DNA from: Pseudomonas fluorescens
GTDB taxonomy: Bacteria; Pseudomonadota; Gammaproteobacteria; Pseudomonadales; Pseudomonadaceae
DNA length: 64,000 bases
Assembly: GCF_005938625.1 (NCBI RefSeq)
Contig: NZ_VCNJ01000013.1
Location: forward strand, 124,001 to 188,000
Direction: 5' to 3'
Both the position numbers and the translations under genes were made by a program. A model generated the notes under the pieces. That model was not told the origin of the DNA. It saw nothing but the letters and a program-made list of their open reading frames with translations, and ran no database searches. Shown in pieces: positions 34,315 to 43,499 of this stretch (positions within the stretch are counted from its first letter, which is position 1; every line of letters begins with the position of its first letter).

Positions 34315-36243
34315 ATGCACAACACCCTGGAACAGGTTTTTGGTTTTCCACAGTTTCGACCCGGGCAAGAGGCGGCGATCAGCGCAGTGCTGGCCGGGCG
34401 CTCGGCGGCGGCGATTTTTCCCACCGGTTCCGGCAAGTCAATTTGTTACCAATTGCCGGCGCTGATGCTGCCGCACCTGACGTTGGTGGTCTCGCCGTTA
34501 CTGGCGCTGATGCAGGATCAGTTGGCCTTCTTGCAGCGTCATGGCATCTCGGCGGGCAGCATCGATTCGGCGCAGAGCCGCGATGATGCCAATGACGTGA
34601 TGGCCCGCGCCCGTTCGGGTGAACTCAAGATTCTGATGATCTCGGTGGAGCGCTTGAAAAACGAGCGTTTTCGCAATTTTTTGCAGCAGGTGCCGATCTC
34701 GCTATTGGTGGTGGACGAGGCGCATTGCATCTCGGAATGGGGCCACAACTTCCGGCCCGATTATCTCAAGCTGCCGGACTATCAGCGTCAGTTCAACATC
34801 CCGCAAACCTTGCTGCTGACCGCTACGGCAACACCGAAAGTCATCGCCGACATGCAGGCTAAATTCGCGATCGCCGCCGCTGATGTGGTGACCACCGGTT
34901 TCTATCGGCCCAACCTCAATCTGCTGGTGGAGCCGGTACGTGGCCAGGACAAGCGCCGGCGGCTGGTGGAGTGGATGGCCGAGCGCCCGGGGCAGCCGAG
35001 CATCGTCTACGTGACCTTGCAGAAAACCGCTGAGCACATCGCCGAACACCTTGAGCGCAACGGCATTCAGGCCGAGGCGTATCACGCAGGTTTAGCCCAC
35101 GACAAACGCGAAGCGATCCAGAAACGCTTCATGGCCGGGCACTCCAATTGCATCGTCGCGACCATCGCATTCGGCATGGGCATCGACAAGAGTGACATCC
35201 GCAATGTGGTGCACTTCGACCTGCCCAAATCCATCGAAAACTACAGCCAGGAAATCGGCCGCGCCGGGCGTGACGGGCAGCCCTCGGACTGTCTGGTATT
35301 GGCCAATCGTGACAGCCTCAATGTGCTGGAAAACTTCGTCTACGGTGATACGCCGGAGCGCGATGGTATTCGCTATGTACTCGATGAACTGAAGGCCTCG
35401 GCGCCGGAAGGGCAGTGGGAGTTTCTGCTCGGGCCATTGGCGGATCAGAGCAACATTCGCGCACTGCCGCTGAAGACGTTGCTGGTACAACTGGAGCTGC
35501 GCGGTTTGATCGCGCCGCGCTACGCCTATTACGCCGAATACCGTTTCAAATACCTGTTGGAGCCCGAAGCGCTGCTTGAGCGCTTCGAAGGTGAGCGCAG
35601 GGATTTCGTCGCTGCGATCATTCAGACCTCGGCGCGCGCGCGCACCTGGGCCACGGTGAATTTCGAGGCGATGTACTCGCAGTATTCCGCCGAGCGCAAT
35701 CGAGTGGTGAAGGCGCTGGATTACTTTCAGGAAAAGGGCTGGGTCGAGCTTGAGAGCAAGCAGATGACTGAGGTCTACAGCCTGCTGAATAGTGACTTTG
35801 ATAGCGATGCCCTGAGCGCTGAACTGCACGATTATTTCACCCGGCATGAGCAGGCCGAAGTGGCGCGCATCCACGCGATGCTTGAAGTCTTCGCCAGCGA
35901 GCGCTGTTTGGGCTATCGCCTGGCCGAGTATTTCGGTGATCACAATGCGCCTGAGCAGTGCGGGCATTGCTCGGTGTGTCATGGCCAGGTGGCGCGGTTG
36001 CCGGCACCACCGGAATTGCCCGCGCTTGTGGATAAAAACTTTGCGGCGCTGTGTGGTGATTTTATCCACAGGCATGAGCAGCACACCGGGGTCATCCCGA
36101 CAGCAGAGCGGCTGACGCGGTTTTTGTGCGGGATCAGCGTGCCGCTGTTTACCAAGCTCAAGGCGCGGACGATTCCCGGGTTTGCGGCGTTGGAAGAATA
36201 CCCCTACGGCGAAGTACGCAGCTGGGCGCAAGAGCACCTCTGA
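34315..36243 (+). CDS. recQ: RecQ-family ATP-dependent DNA helicase
   Basis: 642 residues, ATG with GGAG 10 bases upstream. Unwinds DNA 3'-5' in recombination and fork repair. Helicase core: QFRPGQEAAISAVL, Walker A FPTGSGKSICY near residue 41, DEAH box VVDEAHCISEWGHNF, LTATATP, and motif VI SQEIGRAGRDGQP near 320. The zinc-binding cysteines (ERCLGYRLAEYFG, then CGHCSVCHG) lie near 545-565. The C-terminal 80 residues (PALVDKNFAALCGDFIHRHE) lack the typical HRDC sequence, so this may be the second, shorter RecQ type rather than the enteric orthologue. Confidence 0.88.
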   Translation: MHNTLEQVFGFPQFRPGQEAAISAVLAGRSAAAIFPTGSGKSICYQLPALMLPHLTLVVSPLLALMQDQLAFLQRHGISAGSIDSAQSRDDANDVMARARSGELKILMISVERLKNERFRNFLQQVPISLLVVDEAHCISEWGHNFRPDYLKLPDYQRQFNIPQTLLLTATATPKVIADMQAKFAIAAADVVTTGFYRPNLNLLVEPVRGQDKRRRLVEWMAERPGQPSIVYVTLQKTAEHIAEHLERNGIQAEAYHAGLAHDKREAIQKRFMAGHSNCIVATIAFGMGIDKSDIRNVVHFDLPKSIENYSQEIGRAGRDGQPSDCLVLANRDSLNVLENFVYGDTPERDGIRYVLDELKASAPEGQWEFLLGPLADQSNIRALPLKTLLVQLELRGLIAPRYAYYAEYRFKYLLEPEALLERFEGERRDFVAAIIQTSARARTWATVNFEAMYSQYSAERNRVVKALDYFQEKGWVELESKQMTEVYSLLNSDFDSDALSAELHDYFTRHEQAEVARIHAMLEVFASERCLGYRLAEYFGDHNAPEQCGHCSVCHGQVARLPAPPELPALVDKNFAALCGDFIHRHEQHTGVIPTAERLTRFLCGISVPLFTKLKARTIPGFAALEEYPYGEVRSWAQEHL

Positions 36244-36247
36244 TCCC

Positions 36248-36328
36248 TGTAGGAGCTGCCGAAGGCTGCGATCTTTTGATGTTGATTTTTTCAAGATCAA
36301 AAGATCGCAGCCTTCGGCAGCTCCTACA
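36248..36328. repeat. REP pair, GTAGGAGCTGCC family
   Basis: Inverted 33-base perfect arms with a 15-base spacer right after the recQ stop. Confidence 0.92.
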
Positions 36329-36455
36329 TTAAGTGTCATCAGAGCTGGGGCTCTATCCATTCGCTGAATGTCGATCATCACGGTAATAAACTTCAAAAAT
36401 CGTCGTTGGCTGACTATGGTGAGACCAGTCTTTGGATCGCCAACAAGAGAACAAC

Positions 36456-37682
36456 ATGAGCCAGACATCCTTCGATATTCAGCAGGCTGCGGTGATCGGC
36501 GCGGGCACCATGGGCCGCGGCATTGTCATGTGCCTGGCCAATGCCGGCGTGAGCGTGCAGTGGGTGGATAACAATCCACAGATGCTTGAACAGGCACTTA
36601 CCACCGTGGCCGAAACTTATGCACACAACGTGCGTCAGGGTCGGATTGATCAGGCCGAGGCGGATGCCCGTTTGGCGCGGGTCAGTGCGGCGGCGGATTA
36701 TGCGGCGATTCGCAATGTCGATCTGGTGATCGAGGCGGTGTACGAAAATCTTGAGCTGAAGCAGAAGATCTTTCGTGAGCTGGATGGCTTGCTCAAGCCT
36801 GAGGCGCTGTTGGCGAGCAATACCTCTGCGCTGGATATCGATGCGATTGCTGCCGCGACAAGGCGTCCGGAGCAAGTGCTGGGCCTGCATTTCTTCAGCC
36901 CGGCGCACATCATGAAACTGCTGGAAATCGTTCGCGGCGCACAGACTTCTGCGACGGTGCTGGACGCGGCGCTGGCTCTGGGCAAGCGCATGGGCAAGGT
37001 CAGTGTGGTGTCGGGCAATTGCCACGGATTTATCGGCAATCGCATGTTGCATCCGTATGTGCTGGAGGCGCGCAAGATGTTGCTTGAGGGTGCTTATCCA
37101 CAGCAGGTCGACGCGGCGCTGCAAGGTTTTGGTTTTGCCATGGGGCCGTTTCGCATGTACGACGTGGTCGGCATCGATCTGGAATGGCGTGCACGCGAAT
37201 TGGCCGGCAAGGGCCAGGATACGCCGGAGGTTCAGGTGGATAACCGCTTGTGCGAGATGGGCCGGTTTGGCCAGAAGTCTGGCAATGGCTATTACCATTA
37301 CGAGCCGGGCAGTCGTCAGGCTGAGCACGATCCTGAGGTCGATGCGCTGGTGTTGCAGGTCAGCGAAGGGTTGGGCTTCCAGCGCCGTGAGATTGGTCCG
37401 GAGGAGATTCTGGAGCGTAGTTTGCTGGCGTTGGTCAATGAGGGCGCGAAGATTTTGCAGGAAGGTATTGCCGAGTCCGCGCACGATATCGATCTGGTGT
37501 ATCTGAATGGCTACGGGTTCCCGGCGGACAAGGGCGGGCCGATGGCCTGGGCGGATCAGCAGGGGCTGGCGGACATTCATCAGCGCTTGCTGGCGCTGGA
37601 GACGCGGCAGGGTGATCAGTGGAAGCCGGCGCGGTTGATTGGTGAATTGGCGGCGCAGGATAAGGGGTTTGCTCAAGTGTAA
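36456..37682 (+). CDS. 3-hydroxyacyl-CoA dehydrogenase
   Basis: 408 residues from the ATG at 36456 (MSQTSFDIQQ); an ATG 24 bases earlier is possible. NAD-binding Rossmann motif AAVIGAGTMGRGIVMCLANAG (residues 10-30), catalytic region LASNTSALDI and GLHFFSPAHIMKLLEIV with the histidine, and NCHGFIGNRML. A second C-terminal 3HCDH module (LVYLNGYGFPADKGGPM near 360) matches the tail of FadB/FadJ, but the enoyl-CoA hydratase half is absent. It oxidises 3-hydroxyacyl-CoA in beta-oxidation or a related degradative pathway. A thioesterase gene follows in the same direction. Confidence 0.88.
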   Translation: MSQTSFDIQQAAVIGAGTMGRGIVMCLANAGVSVQWVDNNPQMLEQALTTVAETYAHNVRQGRIDQAEADARLARVSAAADYAAIRNVDLVIEAVYENLELKQKIFRELDGLLKPEALLASNTSALDIDAIAAATRRPEQVLGLHFFSPAHIMKLLEIVRGAQTSATVLDAALALGKRMGKVSVVSGNCHGFIGNRMLHPYVLEARKMLLEGAYPQQVDAALQGFGFAMGPFRMYDVVGIDLEWRARELAGKGQDTPEVQVDNRLCEMGRFGQKSGNGYYHYEPGSRQAEHDPEVDALVLQVSEGLGFQRREIGPEEILERSLLALVNEGAKILQEGIAESAHDIDLVYLNGYGFPADKGGPMAWADQQGLADIHQRLLALETRQGDQWKPARLIGELAAQDKGFAQV

Positions 37683-37701
37683 TGTCGCGGCCAAAATCGT
37701 T

Positions 37702-37862
37702 CCCCCTCACCCCAGCCCTCTCCCCCAGGGGGGAGAGGGGGAAGGGAGCCGATCTGCGTGGGTTTCAGCATTTGAGTTCGACTCGAAAGGATCAGGTCGG
37801 TGTATTTCGAGAGAACACCTCGGTCAGTCCCCTCTACCTCTGGGAGAGGGCTAGGGTGAGGG
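37702..37862. repeat. 161-bp inverted-repeat element (CCCTCACCC ends)
   Basis: Left end CCCCTCACCCCAGCCCTCTC, right end GGGAGAGGGCTAGGGTGAGG; the ends are imperfect complements around a non-conserved interior. A second copy with different interior is at 46215-46391. Such elements act as MITE-like repeats and can form long hairpins in transcripts. Confidence 0.8.
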
Positions 37863-37902
37863 CAAGCGGCCTCACTGAAAACACAAGAGAATCAGCCCAA
37901 CC

Positions 37903-38328
37903 ATGTCTACCCCTCAGCGCACCGACTACCCACACTTCCAGCCCATCACCACACGCTGGCACGACAACGACGCCTACGGTCACGTCAACAACGTCACCTA
38001 TTACAGCTTCTTCGATACGGCGGTGAACACTTACCTGATACAGGTCGGTGGTCTGGATATCCATGATGGTGAGGTTGTGGGGTTTGTGGTCAGTTCGGCG
38101 TGTGATTACTTCGCCTCGATCGCCTTCCCGGATCTGGTCGAGGTCGGTTTGCGCGTCGGTAAGCTGGGCAACAGTTCGGTGCAATACGAACTGGCGGTGT
38201 TCAAGGTCGGCGAAAGCGAGGCTTGTGCGGCCGGGCGCTTCGTTCACGTATTCGTCGATCGGGCGAGTAATCAGCCTGTGCCGATTCCTGCCGAACTGCG
38301 GCAGGCACTGGAATCTCTGGTGGTGTAA
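37903..38328 (+). CDS. 4-hydroxybenzoyl-CoA-type thioesterase
   Basis: 141 residues. Hot-dog thioesterase of the YbgC/FadM group: the signature [20 protein letters not shown] with its catalytic Asp (residues 18-37), and [13 protein letters not shown] for the following strand. It should hydrolyse acyl-CoA. Following a hydroxyacyl-CoA dehydrogenase, it probably removes CoA intermediates of that pathway, though an inverted-repeat element of 160 bases lies between them. Confidence 0.88.
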   Translation: MSTPQRTDYPHFQPITTRWHDNDAYGHVNNVTYYSFFDTAVNTYLIQVGGLDIHDGEVVGFVVSSACDYFASIAFPDLVEVGLRVGKLGNSSVQYELAVFKVGESEACAAGRFVHVFVDRASNQPVPIPAELRQALESLVV

Positions 38329-38338
38329 GAAGGCAAAA

Positions 38339-38368
38339 AAAATCGCAGCCCTCGGGCTGCGATTTTTG
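38339..38368. terminator. Bidirectional intrinsic terminator
   Basis: AAAATCGCAGCCC and GGGCTGCGATTTT pair around 2 bases, with an A-run before and a T-run after, between the convergent thioesterase and glycine-zipper genes. Confidence 0.9.
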
Positions 38369-38382
38369 TTCAAGCATTCACA

Positions 38383-38865
38383 TTAACGGTGGCGATAGTA
38401 CTTGTGATGCTTGCGGTGGCCATAGGCATGGCCGCGACCACGGTGGTCGTCGCGGTAGTAGCGACGATCATCATGGCGACGGTCGTAACGACGATCGTCG
38501 TCATCGCTCTTGTTGCCCATGTAGTTGCCCAGCGCGCCACCGGCGCCGCCACCTGCTGCGGAGCCGATCAGGCTGCCGGTGGTGCCGCCCATGCTGCGGC
38601 CGACTACGTTGCCGCCGGCTGCGCCCAGCGCACCACCGATGGCGGCTTCGCCACGGCTGCGTTTGTCGGCGCCGACCGCACTACCACCCGCGCCGCCCAG
38701 GGCTGCGCCGATGGTGGAACCTGTATTGCCGCCTAAAGACTGACCGACGACCGAGCCAAGAACCCCGCCCAATGCGCCGCCCACACCTGCTTCGGTGGTG
38801 CCGCCAGCAGACGCAAAGCCACTGACCAGGCCAAGGGACAACAAGAGAATCGAGGAGAACTTCAT
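38383..38865 (-). CDS. Glycine-zipper envelope protein
   Basis: 160 residues. Signal peptide to residue 20 (MKFSSILLLSLGLVSGFASA). Residues 27-115 are almost all Gly/Ala/Ser in glycine-zipper repeats (GGALGGVLGSVVGQSLGG, GSTIGAALGGAGGSAVGA, GGALGAAGGNVVGRSMGG), which form tightly packed membrane helices, as in outer-membrane assembly and stress lipoproteins. The C-terminal 40 residues are extremely rich in Asp, Arg, His and Tyr (DDDDRRYDRRHDDRRYYRDD), possibly metal- or cell-wall-binding. Function unknown. No lipobox seen. Confidence 0.75.
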   Translation of the reverse strand: MKFSSILLLSLGLVSGFASAGGTTEAGVGGALGGVLGSVVGQSLGGNTGSTIGAALGGAGGSAVGADKRSRGEAAIGGALGAAGGNVVGRSMGGTTGSLIGSAAGGGAGGALGNYMGNKSDDDDRRYDRRHDDRRYYRDDHRGRGHAYGHRKHHKYYRHR

Positions 38866-39023
38866 AGAGGAGCCTCAAAGGGATGACGGCGCCGATCCTG
38901 AGGCTGTGTAACAAGCGTGACAATCGAAATCCGACGAATAACACGACTTGTATACAATTTTGCAAGTTGCTGTTTTTTCACCGGAACTTAACCGTTTTTC
39001 GCCGGTCTTTAGCTACTTCGGAC

Positions 39024-39054
39024 AGGCCGCTTTTGTGAAAAAGCGGCCTTTTTT
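39024..39054 (+). terminator. Plus-strand intrinsic terminator without an upstream gene
   Basis: AGGCCGCTTTT and AAAAGCGGCCT pair around 4 bases and are followed by a T-run. No plus-strand gene lies in front; the preceding coding region (38383-38865) is on the other strand. Confidence 0.75.
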
Positions 39055-39105
39055 GTGGGCGGTTGAAAAGTGCGAGCGGGAAGAAATTTATTGAATGTCC
39101 CACCG

Positions 39106-39174
39106 CCTTCGCGAGCAAGCTCGCTCCCATATTTGAAATGCAGTCCAATGTGGGAGCGAGCTTGCTCGCGAAGG
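39106..39174. repeat. REP pair, GTGGGAGCGAGC family
   Basis: Inverted 24-base perfect units, 21-base spacer, just beyond the oxidoreductase stop codon. Confidence 0.9.
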
Positions 39175-39193
39175 GGCCGATCCAAGCGCCGTG

Positions 39194-41542
39194 TTAAGCA
39201 GACTTGGCCATGATCAACCCAGTCTCACTCGCCGCTTCCAGCCGAATCGCAATGAACTTTGACGTCGGCGTATGGCTGCCATCTCCGGTGCTTTCCAGCG
39301 GCACCAGCGGATTCACTTCCGGGTAATACGCCGCCGCTTGCCCGGCCGGGATATCAAACGCCAACAGCGTGAAGCCCTTCACCCGACGCTCACGACCATC
39401 GTCCCATATCGAAACAATGTCGGCCTTCTGCCCCGGACGGAAGCCCAGACGAATGATATCCGCCTCATTGGCAAACAACACATCACGCTGGCCCTTGACC
39501 CCGCGATAACGGTCGTCGAGACCATAAATCGTCGTGTTGTACTGATCGTGGGAGCGCATCGATTGCAGGATCAGGTCTGGCAGTTGCCCGGTGGCGCGGG
39601 TGCGCTCGTGCACCAGATCTTTCGGCAGCATATTGGCGCGGAAATTGGCCCGGCCCGACGGCGTATTCCACTTGCGCGCGCCAGCGCTGTTGCCCAGGTA
39701 GAAACCGCCCGGGTTCTTGATCTTCTCGTTGAACTCTTTGAAGTTGGGAATGGTGTCGGCGATCAGTTCGCGGATGCGCCCGTAATCGGCCACCAGCCAG
39801 TTCCAGTCCACCGGTTTGCTGCCCAGAGTTGCGGCAGCGATGCCGGCGATGATCGACGGTTCGGAGCGCATCTGGTTCGACAGCGGCTGCAATTGACCGT
39901 TGGAGGCGTGAACCATGCTGAACGAGTCTTCCACGGTGACCGCTTGCGGGCCTTCGGTCTGGATGTCGATGTCGGTACGACCCAGGCACGGCAGGATCAA
40001 TGCGTCTTTGCCGTGAGCCAAGTGACTACGGTTGAGTTTGGTGCTGATCTGCACGGTCAGGTCGCAATTGCTCAGTGCTTCGAATGTACGCGGGCTGTCC
40101 GGCGTGGCCTGGGCGAAGTTGCCGCCCAGACCGATAAAGACTTTAGCGCGGCCTTCGGCCATTGCGTGAATTGCTTCAACCACGTTGTGGCCGTTGTGGC
40201 GTGGCACCTTGAACTGGAAGCGGCGTTCCAGCGAATCAAGGAACGCCACCGGCGGACGCTCGTTGATGCCCATCGTGCGGTCGCCCTGCACATTACTGTG
40301 GCCGCGCACCGGGCACAGACCAGCACCGGGTTTGCCGATGTTGCCGCGCAGCAGCATCAGGTTGGATATTTCCTGGATGGTCGGCACCGAATGGCGATGC
40401 TGGGTGATGCCCATCGCCCAGCACATGATCACGTTTTTGCCTTTGGCGTACATGCGCGCGGCTTGCTCAATCTCGACAAGAGTCAGGCCCGATTGCTCGA
40501 CGATCTGTTCCCACGGCGTGTCATCGACCACGCCCAAGTACTCGAGGACGTTGGCGCTGTGGGCGTTGAGGAAGTCGTGATCGAACACCGCAGGTTCGCC
40601 AGCCTTCTGCGCATCGCGCTCCCACTGCAGGAGGAACTTGGCCATGCCGCGCAGCAGCGCCATGTCACCGCCCAGTGCTGGACGGAAGTAGGCGGTGTTG
40701 GTCGGCTTGTCGCCGTTGGTGAGCATTTCGATCGGGTGTTGCGGGTGCTGAAAACGCTCCAGTCCACGCTCTTTCAACGGGTTGATGCACACCACTTGCG
40801 CGCCGCGTTTCACCGCTTCACGCAGCGGTTCGAGCATGCGTGGGTGGTTGGTCCCGGGGTTCTGGCCCCAGACGAAAATCGCATCGGCGTGTTCGAAATC
40901 GTCAAAGGTCACGGTGCCTTTGCCGACGCCAACGCTCTGCGCCAAGGCGACACCACTGGCTTCGTGGCACATGTTCGAGCAGTCAGGGAAGTTGTTGGTG
41001 CCGTAAGCGCGCACGAACAGTTGGTACAGATAAGCCGCTTCGTTGCTGGCACGACCAGAGGTGTAGAACTCGGCCAGGTCCGGGCTCGGCAGGCTTTGCA
41101 GGTGCTTGGCGATCAGGGTGTAGGCGTCGTCCCAACTGATCGGCTTGTAGCGATCGGTTTCGGCATCGTAGACCATCGGCTCGGTCAGGCGACCCTGATA
41201 CTCGAGCCAGTAATCGCTCTGCTCCAGCAGCGAAGTGACGCTGTGCTTGGCGAAGAACTTGGCATCGACGCGGCGCTTGGTGGCTTCCCAGTTCACCGCT
41301 TTGGCGCCGTTCTCGCAGAACTTGACCATGCCGCTTTCCGGCGAGTCGCCCCACGCACAACCCGGGCAGTCGAAGCCGCCGTTCTGGTTGGTCTTGAGCA
41401 TCATGCGCAGGTTTTTCAGCGCGTTGTCACTGGTCAACCAGGCCTGGGCCACACTGATCAGGGCACCCCAGCCGCCGGCGGCGCCTTTGTAAGGCTTGTA
41501 GCGCGGGACAGGTTTCTGGTCGGCTTGATGATGTTGGCTCAC
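39194..41542 (-). CDS. FdhF/YdeP-family molybdopterin oxidoreductase
   Basis: 782 residues, GTG start overlapping the fdhD stop by 4 bases (GTGA). Molybdopterin-dependent enzyme of the formate-dehydrogenase-alpha-like YdeP group. N-terminal GGFDCPGCAWGDSPESG (Cys-x2-Cys only, with a later FCENGAK) replaces the usual four-cysteine Fe4S4 motif. GRASNEAAYLYQLFVRAYG and DCSNMCHEASGVAL near residue 190 mark the cofactor region. MWAMGITQHRHSV-like residues and GNIGKPGAGLCPVRGHSNVQ (near 400) follow, and a C-terminal dinucleotide-binding domain (WNTPSGRANF; QSMRSHDQYNTTIYG) closes the protein. Coupled to fdhD, which sulfurates such cofactors. Substrate unproven: formate is assumed from the family name, but YdeP-type proteins have uncertain activity. 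Confidence 0.85.
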   Translation of the reverse strand: MSQHHQADQKPVPRYKPYKGAAGGWGALISVAQAWLTSDNALKNLRMMLKTNQNGGFDCPGCAWGDSPESGMVKFCENGAKAVNWEATKRRVDAKFFAKHSVTSLLEQSDYWLEYQGRLTEPMVYDAETDRYKPISWDDAYTLIAKHLQSLPSPDLAEFYTSGRASNEAAYLYQLFVRAYGTNNFPDCSNMCHEASGVALAQSVGVGKGTVTFDDFEHADAIFVWGQNPGTNHPRMLEPLREAVKRGAQVVCINPLKERGLERFQHPQHPIEMLTNGDKPTNTAYFRPALGGDMALLRGMAKFLLQWERDAQKAGEPAVFDHDFLNAHSANVLEYLGVVDDTPWEQIVEQSGLTLVEIEQAARMYAKGKNVIMCWAMGITQHRHSVPTIQEISNLMLLRGNIGKPGAGLCPVRGHSNVQGDRTMGINERPPVAFLDSLERRFQFKVPRHNGHNVVEAIHAMAEGRAKVFIGLGGNFAQATPDSPRTFEALSNCDLTVQISTKLNRSHLAHGKDALILPCLGRTDIDIQTEGPQAVTVEDSFSMVHASNGQLQPLSNQMRSEPSIIAGIAAATLGSKPVDWNWLVADYGRIRELIADTIPNFKEFNEKIKNPGGFYLGNSAGARKWNTPSGRANFRANMLPKDLVHERTRATGQLPDLILQSMRSHDQYNTTIYGLDDRYRGVKGQRDVLFANEADIIRLGFRPGQKADIVSIWDDGRERRVKGFTLLAFDIPAGQAAAYYPEVNPLVPLESTGDGSHTPTSKFIAIRLEAASETGLIMAKSA

Positions 41543-42378
41543 GCTTGATTCTCCATCGCGGGGCTATACACCCGCGGCGCACTTTTCTGCGGCAGGTGGA
41601 TGAGATTGAGGTTGTGTCGACGGGCCCATTGCACGGCAAGGCCTGTGGGTGCGGACAGGCTGACCAGGGTCTGGATGCCGGCACGCAAGACTTTCTGGAT
41701 CAATTCGAGACTGCAACGACTGGTGACAATCGCCAGGCCGCCTTCTGTGGATATCTTCTGGCGGATCAGTCCACCGATCAGCTTGTCGAGGGCGTTGTGC
41801 CGGCCGATGTCTTCGCGACCGAGCAGCAATTCGCCGCTGGCGTTCATGAACACTGCCGCGTGTACCGCGCCGCAGTACTGGCCCAAAGGCTGAAACGCAC
41901 TGATGCGCTGACGCAAACCATCAAGCCATTCAATCGGTGGCAACGGCGCGCCGGGCAGCACTTTCAGATCAGGCAACGCCTGCTCCACCGCTTCGACGCC
42001 ACACAATCCGCAACCGCTGGTGCCCGCCATTTGCCGGCGCTGTTGCTTGAGATTCCAGAACGCACGGTTGGCGATGGTCACTTGCGCGTATTGCGCCGAG
42101 CCGGCGCCTGTCAGTTGCAGGTCATAGATGTCGGTCGCGTCTTCGATGATGCCGCTGCCGAGGCTGAAGCCGACGATGAAGTCTTCCAGGTCGGTCGGTG
42201 TCACCAGCATCACCGCCTGACTGATGCCGTTGTAGGCGATCGCCAACGCGACTTCCTCGGCAAGCGCAGTGCTGGCCGATTCCTCGCGGGGTAAATCGCT
42301 GTAACTGTAGGTCTGGCTGGCGGCAGGCGCGGGCGTTTCGATTGCTGGCGCCGCGCAGGCTGGGCGCTTGGCGTTCAT
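41539..42378 (-). CDS. fdhD: FdhD, formate dehydrogenase accessory sulfurtransferase
   Basis: 279 residues. It passes sulfur from IscS to the molybdenum cofactor of formate-dehydrogenase-type enzymes. Key features: the redox cysteine pair in GTSGCGLCGVEAVE near residue 122, AVHAAVFMNASGELLLGRED, GRHNALDKLIGG and TSRCSLELIQK. First gene of the pair with the oxidoreductase. A 14-bp palindrome just upstream (42449-42462) may bind the neighbouring LysR protein. Confidence 0.92.
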   Translation of the reverse strand: MNAKRPACAAPAIETPAPAASQTYSYSDLPREESASTALAEEVALAIAYNGISQAVMLVTPTDLEDFIVGFSLGSGIIEDATDIYDLQLTGAGSAQYAQVTIANRAFWNLKQQRRQMAGTSGCGLCGVEAVEQALPDLKVLPGAPLPPIEWLDGLRQRISAFQPLGQYCGAVHAAVFMNASGELLLGREDIGRHNALDKLIGGLIRQKISTEGGLAIVTSRCSLELIQKVLRAGIQTLVSLSAPTGLAVQWARRHNLNLIHLPQKSAPRVYSPAMENQA

Positions 42379-42448
42379 GGCATCACCGACGGTTTGATCA
42401 ACGTTAAGACTAGGCGCGGCAAGTTGTCGCGTCTAATCGCTACTGTCG

Positions 42449-42462
42449 ATCTATCGATAGAT
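42449..42462. promoter_or_regulatory. Palindrome upstream of fdhD, possible LysR site
   Basis: ATCTATCGATAGAT is a perfect palindrome, 71 bases before the fdhD start and 9 bases beyond the LysR stop. LysR proteins bind T-N11-A-type dyads; this is a reasonable candidate for the regulator encoded next door. Confidence 0.45.
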
Positions 42463-42470
42463 GCCGTCGA

Positions 42471-43358
42471 TCAAGAGGCTTTTGGTGATTCCCGATACAG
42501 CGCGAAACAGGCCTCGGCCAGCGCCGAGCGCGGGGCACCGCGACGCATGATCAGGCCCAACGGCGCGAGGGTCTGGGCGTTTTCGATGGGTTGCAGGCGC
42601 AGGTGATCGGTGAGTTTTTCCAACCCACCGTCCAGCGGCATGATCGCGCAGCAAAAACCGCCGTGCACAGCTTGTAACAATTGATGGACGGCATCGGTTT
42701 GCAGCAACGGTTGCGGGGTCAGGCCACGGCTGTGGAAGTTGTGGTCGATGGACTGACGGAAATGCATGCCGCTGGTGAGCATGCCCAAGGGCAGCTCAAT
42801 CAGCGACTCCCAGCTCAATGGAGCTTCGCCGAAGGTAAAAGTGCGCTGGTCGTACAGCAGGCCCATGCGGGTTTCGTGGAATGCCAGTGATTCGAAGCGT
42901 TCGTGATCCAGTCGGTCGAGATAAGAAACCCCGATGTCGATGCGGTTGTTCGCTAGATGCTCAAGAATTTGCTCGGAGCTTAGCGCTGACATTTCAAAAC
43001 GCAGGTTCGGGTGTGCGGCATGCAGGCGCTGCATCACCGGCAGCGGATCGAAACTCGACAGCGGCACCACGCCCAGTCGCAGCGTGCCGATCAGATTGCC
43101 GCGACACGCCGCTGCTTCCGCGTGCAAACCGTCATAGGCCGCCATCACCGAACGTGCCCACGCCAGCACGCGTTCGCCCGGTGCGGTGAAACCTTCGAAA
43201 CGCTGGCCACGGTTGACCAGCGGCAGGTCGAGCTCTTCTTCGAGGCTGCGCAGGCGCATCGACAGGGTGGGTTGAGTGATGTGGCAACGCGCGGCGGCCT
43301 GGCCGAAGTGGCGGGTTTCGTCGAGGGCGATGAGGAATTTCAGCTGCTTGATGTCCAT
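42471..43358 (-). CDS. LysR-family transcriptional regulator
   Basis: 295 residues. N-terminal winged HTH at residues 3-60 ([40 protein letters not shown]) and an effector domain ([45 protein letters not shown]). It lies directly upstream of fdhD on the same strand, and the order LysR-fdhD-fdhA is kept in P. aeruginosa, so it probably controls the oxidoreductase operon. Effector unknown. Confidence 0.88.
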   Translation of the reverse strand: MDIKQLKFLIALDETRHFGQAAARCHITQPTLSMRLRSLEEELDLPLVNRGQRFEGFTAPGERVLAWARSVMAAYDGLHAEAAACRGNLIGTLRLGVVPLSSFDPLPVMQRLHAAHPNLRFEMSALSSEQILEHLANNRIDIGVSYLDRLDHERFESLAFHETRMGLLYDQRTFTFGEAPLSWESLIELPLGMLTSGMHFRQSIDHNFHSRGLTPQPLLQTDAVHQLLQAVHGGFCCAIMPLDGGLEKLTDHLRLQPIENAQTLAPLGLIMRRGAPRSALAEACFALYRESPKAS

Positions 43359-43499
43359 CTTCGCTCCGAAGCTTTGTTGGCGGGGTGGGCGATTCTACCG
43401 CTTGGGCAGAGACAGGGTCATTGGTCGGCTTGGAACCGGGTTTGTCTGCGGTGGTCTAGGCTTGGACGACTGACCCTTTATTCCATGGAGAGAACCACG

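Larger units (their letters stand above)
38866..39193. other. Intergenic region with orphan terminator and possible small RNA
   Basis: Holds the palindrome TTGTATACAA at 38948-38957, a T-rich stretch, a plus-strand terminator at 39024-39054, and a REP pair at 39106-39174. No protein gene seen; a plus-strand transcript ending at the terminator is suspected. Confidence 0.4.

Noticed and set aside
36456..38328. Assignment of the dehydrogenase and thioesterase as carnitine dehydrogenase genes
   Set aside because: The dehydrogenase has a second 3HCDH C-terminal module and 408 residues, longer than carnitine dehydrogenase as remembered (about 320), so a beta-oxidation-type role fits better.
39272..41548. 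758-codon open frame on the plus strand antisense to the molybdopterin oxidoreductase
   Set aside because: It is the shadow frame of a high-GC gene; the minus-strand protein has full family motifs and the plus-strand translation has none.
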